NCBI RefSeq assembly: GCF_000011085.1
Contig: NC_006396.1
Span: 1 to 64,000 of the forward strand
DNA length: 64,000 nt
Reading direction: 5' to 3'
Source of the DNA: Haloarcula marismortui ATCC 43049
GTDB lineage: Archaea; Halobacteriota; Halobacteria; Halobacteriales; Haloarculaceae
This document shows, in pieces, positions 25,739 through 34,083 of this stretch (positions are counted from its first letter, which is position 1; every line of letters begins with the position of its first letter). The translations under genes and the position numbers were made by a program. The notes beneath the pieces were generated by a model, which saw nothing but the letters and a program-made list of their open reading frames with translations, was not told the origin of the DNA and searched no databases.

Positions 25739-27145
25739 CTACTCCTCGCCTAGAATGCCACGCTTCGTCATCTTCTCGGGGTCGAGCACGTCGTCGACCT
25801 CGTCTTCGTCGAGATAGCCCTCTTCGAGGACAACCTCGCGGATGGTCTTTTCATCAGCAAGCGCCTTCTTCGCGACCTTGCTCGCCTTGTCATAGCCGAT
25901 GGCGGGGTTGAGTGCTGTTGCCAGCGCCATGCTCTGCTCGACGCGCTCGGCACAGTGGTCTGCGTCGGCTTCGAGTTTGGCGACGAACTTCTCGCCGAAC
26001 ACCGCGCTGCTGTTGGCGATGAGCTTGGCCGATTGCAGGAAGTTCGAAGCCAGCACGGGCTTGTAGAGATTCAGGTCGATCTGGCCCTCTGCAGCGCCAG
26101 CTGAGACGGCGGCGTCGTTACCGACGACCTGCTTGTGGACCTGATTGACCGCTTCGGCGACAACGGGGTTGATTTTCCCGGGCATGATCGAGGAGCCGGG
26201 CTGGTTCTCCGGCTGGTCGATCTCGCCGAGACCGTTGCGGGGCCCGGACGCGAGCAGTCGGAGGTCGTTTGCGATCTTGTTCAGTGAGCCGGCGACCGTC
26301 CGGAGCGCGCCGTGGGCTTCCGACATCGCGTCGTGGGCGGCCTGCGCCTCGAAGTGGTTGTCCGCCTCGCGGAAGTTGAGGTCGGTCTCCTCGCTGATGT
26401 ACGTCGCGGCTTTTTCGGGGAATTCGGGGTGGGTGTTCAGGCCGGTCCCGACTGCGGTTCCACCGAGCGCGAGCTCGGAGAGGCGACCGTGAACGTCCTG
26501 AACACGGGAGATACCCTTCTCGACCTGCGTGCGGTACCCGGAGAATTCCTGCCCCAGTGTCACCGGCGTCGCGTCCTGCAGGTGGGTTCGTCCGGTCTTG
26601 ACGACGGTGTCGAACTCGTCTTCTTTGGCTTCGAGTTCATCACGCAGCGTCTTCAGGCCCGGAATCACGTCCTTCTCGACCGCTTCGAGAGAGGCGACGT
26701 GCATTGCCGTCGGAATCACGTCGTTGCTGGACTGGCCGAAGTTGACGTGGTCGTTCGGGTGGATCTCGCGGGTCCCGATGTCACCGCCGTACAGCTCCGT
26801 GGCGCGGTTGGAGATGACCTCGTTGGCGTTCATGTTCGACGACGTGCCCGACCCGGTCTGGAACACGTCGACGGGGAACTGGTCGTCGTGTTCGCCGGCG
26901 ATGACTTCGTCGGCGGCTTCGACGATACAGTCCGCCTTGTCTTCCGGAATCGTTTCGAGGTCGCGGTTCGCCTGCGCGGCCGCCTTCTTGACGACGCCGA
27001 GCGCTCGGATGAACCGCCGCCCGAAGGTTACGTCGCTGATCGGGAAGTTCTCGACGGCGCGTTGCGTCTGTGCGCCCCAGTACGCGTCGGCTGGCACCTG
27101 CATCTCACCGAGGCTATCCTGCTCTGTCCGGTACTCGTCGGTCAT
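25739..27145 (-). CDS. fumC: Class II fumarate hydratase
   Basis: Reversibly hydrates fumarate to L-malate in the TCA cycle. The 468-residue length fits class II fumarases. The superfamily signature GSSIMPGKINP is present (active-site loop), with GTSSNMNANEVI, THLQDATPVTLGQ and the N-terminal start TEQDSLGEMQVPADAYWGAQT. No iron-sulfur cysteines, so it is the heat-stable Fe-independent class. The start at 27145 is chosen because the family begins there; the upstream ATG adds a basic leader. Its stop codon lies inside a dispersed repeat motif. Confidence 0.95.
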   Translation of the reverse strand: MTDEYRTEQDSLGEMQVPADAYWGAQTQRAVENFPISDVTFGRRFIRALGVVKKAAAQANRDLETIPEDKADCIVEAADEVIAGEHDDQFPVDVFQTGSGTSSNMNANEVISNRATELYGGDIGTREIHPNDHVNFGQSSNDVIPTAMHVASLEAVEKDVIPGLKTLRDELEAKEDEFDTVVKTGRTHLQDATPVTLGQEFSGYRTQVEKGISRVQDVHGRLSELALGGTAVGTGLNTHPEFPEKAATYISEETDLNFREADNHFEAQAAHDAMSEAHGALRTVAGSLNKIANDLRLLASGPRNGLGEIDQPENQPGSSIMPGKINPVVAEAVNQVHKQVVGNDAAVSAGAAEGQIDLNLYKPVLASNFLQSAKLIANSSAVFGEKFVAKLEADADHCAERVEQSMALATALNPAIGYDKASKVAKKALADEKTIREVVLEEGYLDEDEVDDVLDPEKMTKRGILGEE

Positions 27146-27323
27146 ACGTCCGGGGGGTGGTCCGCCCGGTCGTAAAACCCACCGGTACGAGTCGGGACAC
27201 CACTCGGCACAGCCCTGCAACTGCCGGGACAGTCGTTCACTGGCCACCACAACTCTGCAGTTGGAGAGCGGAGACCGTGGGACTCAGAACCCGTGACCTG
27301 GATAAACGTGTATTATCATTCGG

Positions 27324-27332
27324 AAATATTAA
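27324..27332 (+). promoter_or_regulatory. TATA box of the ABC importer operon
   Basis: AAATATTAA centred 27 bp upstream of the ATG at 27355. The spacing predicts transcription starting exactly at a 9-codon mini-ORF rather than at a normal gene. Confidence 0.55.
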
Positions 27333-27354
27333 GTAGAATCTCTCTCCACTTACC

Positions 27355-27384
27355 ATGAGTTCGACGCCACAGAGACGTTCATGA
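27355..27384 (+). CDS. Leaderless 9-codon leader ORF
   Basis: ATG-started reading frame MSSTPQRRS ending in TGA, positioned 27 bp after a TATA box, so it would form the very 5' end of the transcript. Its stop overlaps the ATG of the next ORF (27381) as ATGA. It may be a regulatory leader peptide, or the relic of the start of a lost secreted binding protein (the RR pair recalls a Tat signal). No direct evidence of translation. Confidence 0.35.
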   Translation: MSSTPQRRS

Positions 27385-27701
27385 CTGATGCCCCCACAAT
27401 ATCCGGTGACGGCGGTGTGTTGCTGCCGTCGTCGGCTGTTGGGGCCCGATGGGACACCGACGGACGTGACACATCGCGAACGCTCGCAGCCGGTGTACCC
27501 GCCGCGTTGCAATCGCTCGCTCGGCACGACGACGGGATGGCACACCCGTCATCCGGCGTATCCACGCCGCCCGCCAGCCTGTGTTGGTGCGACAGGTGGG
27601 CGGGTCGCGTGGTCTACGTGCGTGCTGGCTGGCGAGTCTATGTGACTGACGACACATCCGTCGGAACGATGGACGGCGAACTCACGTCGGCGAACCACTG
27701 A
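27381..27701 (+). CDS. Uncharacterised ORF preceding the ABC permeases
   Basis: A 106-residue reading frame overlapping the leader mini-ORF by 4 nt and ending 6 nt before the first permease ATG, which argues for translation. Codons are mostly G/C-ending. The protein has Asp/Thr-rich N- and C-terminal parts, a CWCDRW motif near 68-73 and VVYVRAGWRVYV; no signal peptide or membrane segment. I do not recognise a family. It occupies the place where the solute-binding protein gene is usually found, but is far too short for one. Confidence 0.45.
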   Translation: MTDAPTISGDGGVLLPSSAVGARWDTDGRDTSRTLAAGVPAALQSLARHDDGMAHPSSGVSTPPASLCWCDRWAGRVVYVRAGWRVYVTDDTSVGTMDGELTSANH

Positions 27702-27707
27702 CCAACC

Positions 27708-28772
27708 ATGCGCGAGATACTCAGTAGACTCCTCGCCACCGGGGGTAGGCTCCGGTCGGCGGTATCGAGAGACGAATCGGACGGCGACCAACTGGCAACA
27801 GACGGCGGGGCGACGGTGAAGACGACCCGAGGCGATTCGCTTCGCAACTCGCTTCCGGTCGAATGGGAACTCATCGAATCCGCCCCGTTCTGGCTGCCGC
27901 CAGTCCTGCTTGCAGGTTTTTTTGTGTACGGCGCCATCGCCTGGAACTTCCTGTTGTCACTGACTGAGTACAACGGACTCGGCGGGGCCCAGTACGAGAG
28001 CTTCGACCTCAGTATGTACAGCCGCATGCTGAGCGACGGGGCGTTCTGGCAGGCAGCACAGAACACGGTGGTGTTACTTGTCGTGTTTACCGTCCTCTGT
28101 CTGGCGCTTGGCCTGTTCGTGGCCATCCTCATCGACCAGCAGATACGTTTCGAGAACACGTTCCGGACCATCTACCTGCTCCCGATGAGCCTCTCGTTCG
28201 TCGTGACGGCGACGATGTGGGCCTGGGTGTACAACGCCCGCAACGGCGTTCTCAATCAGTTCTTCCGAGTGTTCAATCTCGAAGGAGCCATCGTGGGACT
28301 ACTCCGGCCGGCCGGAGTCAACGCTGAGGTCATTCAGTGGCTCTCCTGGAACACGACCGCACTGGCGGCGGTCATCTTCGCGCTCATCTGGCAGTTCAGC
28401 GGCTACGCGATGGTCGTCTTCCTCGCGGGCCTCCGGGCGATCCCGACCGAACACTACGAGGCTGCGCGGGTCGACGGCGCGTCGACGGTTCGGATGTACG
28501 CACGGGTAATCATCCCGCAACTCCGCGCTTCCGCGGTGTCCGCGTCGGTGGTGCTGATGGTGTTTGCGCTGAAAGCGTTCGACTTCATCTACGCGCTCCG
28601 TGGCTCACAGCCGGGGGCGAACATGGATATTCTGGCGACGATGATGTATCGGGTCGCGTTCGACAGCCTCCAGTGGGCGTACGGGTCAGCCGTCGCTATC
28701 GTGCTGTTTGCCCTCGCACTGCTGGTCATTGGTCCGTACCTCTACAGCGAATACCGACGGGGTGAACTATGA
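27708..28772 (+). CDS. ABC sugar importer, permease (MalF/UgpA type)
   Basis: A 354-residue membrane protein: an approximately 60-residue acidic cytoplasmic N-terminus, then about six membrane segments. The EAA loop that docks on the ATPase is visible as YEAARVDGASTVRMYARVIIPQL (about 246-268). FSGYAMVVFLAGL and the family order match binding-protein-dependent carbohydrate permeases. It overlaps the second permease by 4 nt (ATGA), so the two are co-translated as a heterodimer. The substrate (sugar or polyol) is inferred from family only. Confidence 0.92.
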   Translation: MREILSRLLATGGRLRSAVSRDESDGDQLATDGGATVKTTRGDSLRNSLPVEWELIESAPFWLPPVLLAGFFVYGAIAWNFLLSLTEYNGLGGAQYESFDLSMYSRMLSDGAFWQAAQNTVVLLVVFTVLCLALGLFVAILIDQQIRFENTFRTIYLLPMSLSFVVTATMWAWVYNARNGVLNQFFRVFNLEGAIVGLLRPAGVNAEVIQWLSWNTTALAAVIFALIWQFSGYAMVVFLAGLRAIPTEHYEAARVDGASTVRMYARVIIPQLRASAVSASVVLMVFALKAFDFIYALRGSQPGANMDILATMMYRVAFDSLQWAYGSAVAIVLFALALLVIGPYLYSEYRRGEL

Positions 28773-29698
28773 GTATCAGAGACGGCGGTTTCATCGACGA
28801 ACTTCGCAGTACAGAGAACAGCCGTATCGGCCTGTATGCCCTCCTGCTGGCGGGCATTGCCTTCTACCTCTTCCCGGTAGAGACGGCCGTGATGACGATG
28901 TTCAAGACCGAGAGCGCGTTCGCTCGGACGCTCCCGTTCGCGCCGCCGGGCACTGACGGCTTCACGCTCGACGCGCTCACCACCGCCTGGAACACGCTCC
29001 GTCCGGGACTGGTGAACTCGCTGCTGATGGCGATTCCCGCGACGATTGTGTCGGCGCTGCTGGGCAGTATGACCGCCTACGGTCTGACGACGATTAGCTG
29101 GCGCGGGCAGGTCGGCGTGGTCGTCCTTATTATCGCGGGCATCTTCATCCCCTATCAGGCCGTGCTGGTCCCGCTGGCACAGTTCTGGTTTCAGGTGCTT
29201 CCGGGGCTGCTCAACGGCTTCGTCAACACCGTCTTTGGGTTCATCACGGGCGGCAACTGGCAGTATCCGAGCCGTAACGGATACGTGCAGTTGCTGCAGC
29301 TGTCGATCACCCACGCCGCGTACGGGATTCCGATCTGTACGCTGCTGTTCCGGTCGTATTACCAGAGCATCTCCGACGAGATGATCGAGGCCGCTCGCCT
29401 CGACGGCGCGAGCGCGTTCAGCATCTACCGCAACATCATCCTCCCGCTGTCGCTGCCGATGTTTGCGGTGACGCTCATCTACCAGTTCACGCAGGTCTAC
29501 AACGACCTGTTGTTCGCGCTCGTACTCGTCAACGAACCGGCTTCGCAGGTGGCGACCCAGCGTCTCGCGGCGCTCACTGGTGGGGTCGTCCAGTCGTTTA
29601 ACACCACGATGGCAGGGGCCATCGTCGCAGCACTTCCGACGCTGCTCGTCTACATCATGTTCGGCGAACAGTTTGCGAAAGGCGTCGCTGGAGAATAA
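28769..29698 (+). CDS. ABC sugar importer, permease (MalG/UgpE type)
   Basis: A 309-residue permease with six predicted membrane segments, starting after a short cytoplasmic N-terminus. Its EAA loop is IEAARLDGASAFSIYRNIILP (about 207-227). The end KGVAGE is the standard C-terminus of MalG-type permeases. It forms the second half of the pore with the preceding gene product, with which it overlaps by 4 nt; the ATPase gene follows 17 nt later. Confidence 0.93.
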   Translation: MSIRDGGFIDELRSTENSRIGLYALLLAGIAFYLFPVETAVMTMFKTESAFARTLPFAPPGTDGFTLDALTTAWNTLRPGLVNSLLMAIPATIVSALLGSMTAYGLTTISWRGQVGVVVLIIAGIFIPYQAVLVPLAQFWFQVLPGLLNGFVNTVFGFITGGNWQYPSRNGYVQLLQLSITHAAYGIPICTLLFRSYYQSISDEMIEAARLDGASAFSIYRNIILPLSLPMFAVTLIYQFTQVYNDLLFALVLVNEPASQVATQRLAALTGGVVQSFNTTMAGAIVAALPTLLVYIMFGEQFAKGVAGE

Positions 29699-29702
29699 TC
29701 AC

Positions 29703-29707
29703 GGAGG
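29703..29707 (+). promoter_or_regulatory. Shine-Dalgarno for the ABC ATPase gene
   Basis: GGAGG 8 nt upstream of the ATG at 29716, as expected for an internal, leadered cistron of this operon. Confidence 0.6.
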
Positions 29708-29715
29708 TATTCACA

Positions 29716-30855
29716 ATGGCACAACTCACACTGGACGAGGTAACGAAGACGTTCCAAGACGACGACGGCGAAATCATCGCAGTTGACGAGGTCTCGGTCG
29801 ACATCGAGGACGGGGAGTTCCTCTGTGTCGTCGGCCCATCGGGCTGTGGGAAATCGACGACGCTCCGGATGATTGCCGGGCTCGAAGACATCACGCGCGG
29901 CGAAATCCGACTGGACGGCCAGATAATCAACGACCAGCCGCCGGCCCGTCGGAACGTGGCCATGGTGTTCCAGTCCTACGCCCTGTACCCACACATGACC
30001 GTGCGGGAGAACATGGCGTTCGGGCTGGAGGAATCGACGGATATGCCCGACGACGAGATCAACGAGCGCGTCGAGAAGGCGTGCAAGGATATGGGCATCT
30101 TCGAGCTCATCGACCGCAAGCCCGGCGAACTTTCCGGCGGGCAGCAACAGCGCGTGGCGCTTGGCCGCGCTATCGTCCGGGACCCCGAAGTGTTCCTGAT
30201 GGACGAGCCGCTTGCGAACCTGGATGCGAAGCTCAAAGCCGAGATGCGGACCGAACTTCAGGAGCTCCAGCAAGACCTGGACGTGACAACGGTGTACGTC
30301 ACCCACGACCAGACGGAGGCGATGACGATGAGCGACCGCATCGCCATCCTCAACGACGGCGTCCTCCAGCAATGCGCGACGCCGCTTGAGTGCTACCACG
30401 AGCCGAACAACCTCTTTGTCGCTGGCTTCATCGGCGAACCGTCGATGAACTTCTTCCCGACGACGCTGGAGGGGTCGACGCTCAAAGGTGAGTGGTTCGA
30501 GTATGAACTCAGCGACGAGACGGTCGCCGCCGTCGAGGGCACGAGCGACATCACGCTCGGCATCAGGCCCGAAGACATCGAATTCGTTCAGAGCGACGTC
30601 GGTCCGAACGTGTTTGATTCGACGGTCCACGTCGTCGAGCCACGCGGGAACGAGAACACGGCGCACCTGCAGTTCGACGAATCGATGGACGACCAGTTTA
30701 TCGCGACGGTTGGCGGGATGAAACAGCTCAAAGCCGGCCAGCACGTCAAAATCCGGTTCCCCGAAAACGCCATCCACCTCTTCGACACGAGCAGCGGATC
30801 GGCCATCCGGAACCGCACGCTCGACGAGATCGAAACGGTCGAATCTGTCGTCTGA
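29716..30855 (+). CDS. ABC sugar importer, ATP-binding subunit (MalK/UgpC type)
   Basis: Energises the permease pair. The 379-residue protein has a nucleotide-binding domain at about 1-240 with Walker A GPSGCGKST, Q-loop in VFQSYALYPHMTV, signature LSGGQQQRVALGRA and Walker B VFLMDEPLANLD, then the switch His in VTHDQTEAM. The C-terminal MOP/TOBE-type regulatory domain (about 245-375, GIRPEDIEF) is typical of CUT1 carbohydrate importers. The gene ends the operon and converges on fen1. Confidence 0.95.
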   Translation: MAQLTLDEVTKTFQDDDGEIIAVDEVSVDIEDGEFLCVVGPSGCGKSTTLRMIAGLEDITRGEIRLDGQIINDQPPARRNVAMVFQSYALYPHMTVRENMAFGLEESTDMPDDEINERVEKACKDMGIFELIDRKPGELSGGQQQRVALGRAIVRDPEVFLMDEPLANLDAKLKAEMRTELQELQQDLDVTTVYVTHDQTEAMTMSDRIAILNDGVLQQCATPLECYHEPNNLFVAGFIGEPSMNFFPTTLEGSTLKGEWFEYELSDETVAAVEGTSDITLGIRPEDIEFVQSDVGPNVFDSTVHVVEPRGNENTAHLQFDESMDDQFIATVGGMKQLKAGQHVKIRFPENAIHLFDTSSGSAIRNRTLDEIETVESVV

Positions 30856-30912
30856 GCTGAAACGGTCGTATCCGTCCTTATTCCGCTGTTGGTCGGTCGT
30901 GAGCCTCTGCTT

Positions 30913-31893
30913 TCACGCCCAACGGTCGAGTCCGGTCTGGACGACTGAGTCGTCAATGCGTTCGAACCCGCGAGCGACCTCGTCAGCATCGACCTCCCAC
31001 TGGTCGGTGACGAACGTGCGAGCGGCATCGATGTCTGGCTCGATGCTGTCCGGAATTTCGTAGTCATCGGTGGCCGCGGGGTCGAGAAACAGGTCCCGAA
31101 TGCGGTCGGCATGGTCGATGTGTTCGCCGCGGGCCGCAAGCACCGTGTAGAGGTCGCCGTGCTCGTGGAGGTCTTTGACGGCTGTTTTGGGGCCGATACC
31201 TGAGATGCCCTCGTTGAAGTCCGTCCCCATCAGAATCGCCGCGTCGACCAGTTGTTCCCAGGTAAGGTCGTGGTGCTCGAGTGTGGCCGCAAAATCCATC
31301 AGTTCGGGGTCGCCCTTCGACGTGATCTGCCGGAGCGTCATCGGCGCGCCGAACAGCAGCGCATCGTAGTCCTCCGTTCCGACGTAGTCTACGTCGCCAC
31401 GCCGGGCCATCACCGACGCCTGCCCCTCACCTTCTGCCGGGGCGTCGACGATAGGCACGTCGAGGAGTTCCAGCAGGTCCCGCGTCGTGTCGACGATAGT
31501 GTCGGTCAACCGCTGCGTGCGGGAGTCAAGCTTGGCGACGCGGGTGCTGTCGCCCGCTTCCCGGGCTGCCTCCAGTTCGGACTCGTATTTCTGGCGTTGC
31601 TCGCGGCGCTTCTCGACCTCGTCGTCTTTGAGGTCCGTGACTGCGCCATCAAAAACGAACACCGGCGTCATGTCGTGCTCGAAAAACTTCGGTAAGCCCT
31701 GAACGACTCCAATGAGGTTCGCCACCTCCTCGCCGTTGCTGGTGGTGTACTTCGACTCGCTGGTGAACTTCACCGTCGTCGTCAGATAGCGATAGAGCCA
31801 GTTGTGGGCGTCCACGGCGACGACGCTCCCGCCGAGGTCGTCGAACGACACGTCCGACAGGGCCGCGAGCGACCGCAAATCAGCGTTTCCCAT
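30913..31893 (-). CDS. fen1: Flap endonuclease 1
   Basis: Removes 5' flaps during Okazaki fragment maturation and repair. The 326-residue archaeal FEN1/XPG-family nuclease shows the metal-binding acidic motifs VVAVDAHNW (N domain), [33 protein letters not shown] and MGTDFNEG, followed by the helix-hairpin-helix [10 protein letters not shown]. The C-terminus QTGLDRWA is a PIP box for PCNA docking but has Ala instead of the usual second aromatic residue. Upstream lies a 88-bp gap from an acetyltransferase gene on the same strand. Confidence 0.94.
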   Translation of the reverse strand: MGNADLRSLAALSDVSFDDLGGSVVAVDAHNWLYRYLTTTVKFTSESKYTTSNGEEVANLIGVVQGLPKFFEHDMTPVFVFDGAVTDLKDDEVEKRREQRQKYESELEAAREAGDSTRVAKLDSRTQRLTDTIVDTTRDLLELLDVPIVDAPAEGEGQASVMARRGDVDYVGTEDYDALLFGAPMTLRQITSKGDPELMDFAATLEHHDLTWEQLVDAAILMGTDFNEGISGIGPKTAVKDLHEHGDLYTVLAARGEHIDHADRIRDLFLDPAATDDYEIPDSIEPDIDAARTFVTDQWEVDADEVARGFERIDDSVVQTGLDRWA

Positions 31894-31981
31894 TGGCAGG
31901 CCTTTGGCCGACAGCCGTTTGAATCTCTCGGAGACGACGTGCTACTCCGTGATGGCACACAGTCAGCGGCGGTTGAGCGGC

Positions 31982-32530
31982 TCAGTCGGTCCGTGCGGAC
32001 GGCTGCTCGGCCCACTCGTTGAGGACCGTCGGCGGGTCGGCGTCGGCCTTCGCTGCGAGAAACGACTCCTCATCGGGTGAGAGGTCGCGCTCCCGAAACA
32101 GGTCCAGCCCGGCCTGATACCGTTCGGTACTGCGGTCGCCTGGCCAGACGAGGTCGAGTTCGGCCATCCCCGATTCCGCGCCGCTAAAGCAGAACCCGGC
32201 CCGGTAGGCAGCTTGGTATGAAAAGGGGTTGTTGACGCCGATGGACACGTGTTCGAAGCCCCGTTCCGTGGCCCGCTCCCGAACGAATCGGAGGAGTCGG
32301 GCACCGAGTCGGTCGCCCTGTCGGTCCTGCCGAACGGTGATATACCGGACACAGAGGGTGTCCGGGTCTGTCCGGTCGGCGTCGAACGCAGCCGCGGCCA
32401 CGACGCCGTCGTCCCCGATGACAGCCTTCCCGGTCGAGGTCATGACGAACTTGCCCGCGTACGCGAACTGCTTGTAGTCCAGCCGGAGCCGGTGGCCGTC
32501 CTCGGGCCAGCCGAGCAGCGTGAACTCCAT
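31982..32530 (-). CDS. GNAT-family N-acetyltransferase
   Basis: A 182-residue acetyltransferase: acetyl-CoA motif A VRYITVRQDRQGDRLGARLL (about 83-102) and motif B VSIGVNNPFSYQAAYRAGF (about 119-137). The C-terminal portion contains ERDLSPDEESFLAAKADADPP, characteristic of a haloarchaeal subgroup. Upstream of fen1 on the same strand with an 88-bp gap, so co-transcription is possible. Substrate unknown. Confidence 0.88.
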   Translation of the reverse strand: MEFTLLGWPEDGHRLRLDYKQFAYAGKFVMTSTGKAVIGDDGVVAAAAFDADRTDPDTLCVRYITVRQDRQGDRLGARLLRFVRERATERGFEHVSIGVNNPFSYQAAYRAGFCFSGAESGMAELDLVWPGDRSTERYQAGLDLFRERDLSPDEESFLAAKADADPPTVLNEWAEQPSARTD

Positions 32531-32641
32531 AGTTCAGCTGAACGGGCCGCCGACTGTAATCAGTACTGGTCGCTGTTTCAGGGCACCAACCGTTGTCGTC
32601 AAATCCGAGGGAGGGAAGTGCCCGGAGTCAGAACTCTCTGT

Positions 32642-33055
32642 ATGAGCGTCTCGACGGTGGGGAACGGTCGTATCGAACTGTCCGCTCGGACGGCGCTGGT
32701 CGCCGTCGGTGACCTGCTGGCGATTGCCCTGTTCGTCGGTGTCGGTGAGTTGACCCACGGTATTAATCCGATACTCAGTCCGGGTCGGTTTGCCGGGACG
32801 CTGACGCCGTTTTATATCGGCTGGCTCCTCGTCGCAGGGCTTGGAGGACTGTACACCGCCGCCGCGACCGCAACGGTTCGGGCGGCTCTCGGTCGCACTC
32901 TCGTGGGATGGGTACTGGCAGTTGGGATCGCACAGGGACTTCGGTCAACGGCGATGTTCCCCGGCAGTGCGGCGCTGACATTCGCACTCGTCTCCGTGCT
33001 TGTCGGGGGCACGCTGCTGTTGCTCTGGCGCGGCGTGATTGCAGTCGCAAAATAG
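32642..33055 (+). CDS. DUF3054-like membrane protein
   Basis: A 137-residue protein with four hydrophobic segments (about 16-36, 56-76, 84-104, 110-132) and the loop GELTHGINPILSPGRFAGTLTPF that is characteristic of the DUF3054 family; the second half has GRTLVGWVLAVGIAQGLRS. The start was set at the ATG at 32642, because the longer reading frame overlaps the acetyltransferase antisense. Integral cytoplasmic-membrane protein of unknown function. Confidence 0.85.
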   Translation: MSVSTVGNGRIELSARTALVAVGDLLAIALFVGVGELTHGINPILSPGRFAGTLTPFYIGWLLVAGLGGLYTAAATATVRAALGRTLVGWVLAVGIAQGLRSTAMFPGSAALTFALVSVLVGGTLLLLWRGVIAVAK

Positions 33056-33091
33056 AGCGGCCTGTAGCAGGGATGCGGTGTCGATGACGGA

Positions 33092-33259
33092 CTATCGCAG
33101 GTTGGCGACTTCAAGCGACTCTGTCGACTGAATCCATGCCTGGTGGTTCTCCCGGTCGTAAATTACGAACTCCTCGTCCCCGATGTTCAGTTCGGCGTAT
33201 CGTCGTTCTTGGTCGTCGGTCGCGGCGTCCGTCGTGTTGTCCGTTGCGTTCGTGCTCAT
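33092..33259 (-). CDS. 55-residue acidic protein, haloarchaeal family
   Basis: Starts MSTNATDNTTDAATDD and continues AELNIGDEEFVIYDRENHQAWIQS; the VIYDREN-x-x-AWIQS segment is a recurring motif of small haloarchaeal proteins (resembles DUF7331). The ATG at 33259 is preferred; the upstream extension to 33373 is hydrophobic/Cys-rich and not family-like. Function unknown. Confidence 0.7.
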   Translation of the reverse strand: MSTNATDNTTDAATDDQERRYAELNIGDEEFVIYDRENHQAWIQSTESLEVANLR

Positions 33260-33561
33260 TGTCTCGTTTGGAATCGGCGTTCCGTTTTTCTCCGGTTCAA
33301 CGTATCTTGGCGTACCTAATAAGCACATGGACCCAGTTATCATCGGAGAAAATAGGCAGCATGACCACACCATGAATAACCTAATCTAGTTCTCAAATTC
33401 TGAAAATGGGCGCATAGCTGGGTCCTATCCCGAGAAACAAATAGTCGTTACGCACCCATCGTATAGCGGTTGGTAAACACTGTATTCCGGCTTTGTAGTA
33501 ATACCACACACCATGCGCGTGGCCGCGGGCCAGGAATACCGGGTCGTCCCTGTCCTTATAT

Positions 33562-33576
33562 TGTGAACAATTCACA
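33562..33576. promoter_or_regulatory. Dyad next to a TATA-like box
   Basis: TGTGAA-CAA-TTCACA, a perfect 6-3-6 inverted repeat directly abutting CTTATATT (33555-33562). Size and position fit an operator for a dimeric wHTH protein. Confidence 0.4.
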
Positions 33577-33631
33577 GGAATAGAGACATATTAAGCTTTC
33601 CCCTATATCCAACCCATAACTTATGAGATTG

Positions 33632-33653
33632 TTACTCAGCGGGTACTGAGTAA
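33632..33653. repeat. 8-bp inverted repeat in the AT-rich spacer
   Basis: Perfect arms TTACTCAG / CTGAGTAA with a 6-nt loop CGGGTA, followed by A/T-rich sequence. Could be an RNA hairpin/terminator or an operator. Confidence 0.45.
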
Positions 33654-33735
33654 ATTTGTAGGGGCCATTGAGTGTATTATGCCGTATTTTAGGGAAACAT
33701 TCATATACCACACTGCCGTAGGATAATTCATACTT

Positions 33736-33966
33736 ATGACGGGTTATTACGACATCATTCTCGGACTCATTCCGCTCGCCATGGCCGGCATCACCGCCTC
33801 TCTGTTCGTTGTCGGCTTCGAACTGACGACAGCGATTCCGATGGCTTCTGTCGTGACGGTCGGCCTTATCGGCCATGCGATGTTTGTCCGTGCCCCCGTT
33901 GACCCGGTTCCAAGCGACACGTCAGCCCAGAGCGCGCAGTCGGAGCCGGTCCAGACCGCGGATTAG
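33736..33966 (+). CDS. Small two-helix membrane protein
   Basis: A 76-residue protein starting MTGYYDIILGLIPLAMAGI, with two hydrophobic segments (about 7-28 and 33-52) and a hydrophilic Ser/Gln/Pro-rich tail. A TATA-like TCATATACC lies about 31 bp before the ATG. The YYDxxLGLIP start recurs in small haloarchaeal membrane proteins, but the function is unknown. The long AT-rich region with dyads directly upstream suggests regulated expression. Confidence 0.7.
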   Translation: MTGYYDIILGLIPLAMAGITASLFVVGFELTTAIPMASVVTVGLIGHAMFVRAPVDPVPSDTSAQSAQSEPVQTAD

Positions 33967-34083
33967 GCGCTGTCCCACCCGTCACTTCTCCTGTCTTCGA
34001 TAGACCTTCCGTGACTGTGTACCCGGTCGAACAGATTGGCCACCGCCGGGCAGTATAAGAGTCGGTCGCCCAAACGACGGAGT

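Larger units (their letters stand above)
33260..33735. other. AT-rich gene-free region with two dyads
   Basis: About 476 bp, the most A/T-rich stretch of the window. No convincing ORF: candidate frames are short and non-acidic. It contains several TATA-like words and two perfect inverted repeats listed separately, so it may hold a small RNA gene or a strongly regulated promoter for the membrane protein at 33736. Confidence 0.5.

Noticed and set aside
25376-25817. Basic ORFs in the repeat-rich spacer before fumC
   Set aside because: They consist of translated repeats with Arg/Ser content and no family resemblance.
33556-33876. 106-codon minus-strand ORF in the AT-rich spacer
   Set aside because: Overlaps the small membrane protein gene on the opposite strand and is polar and Tyr/Asn-rich; likely chance.
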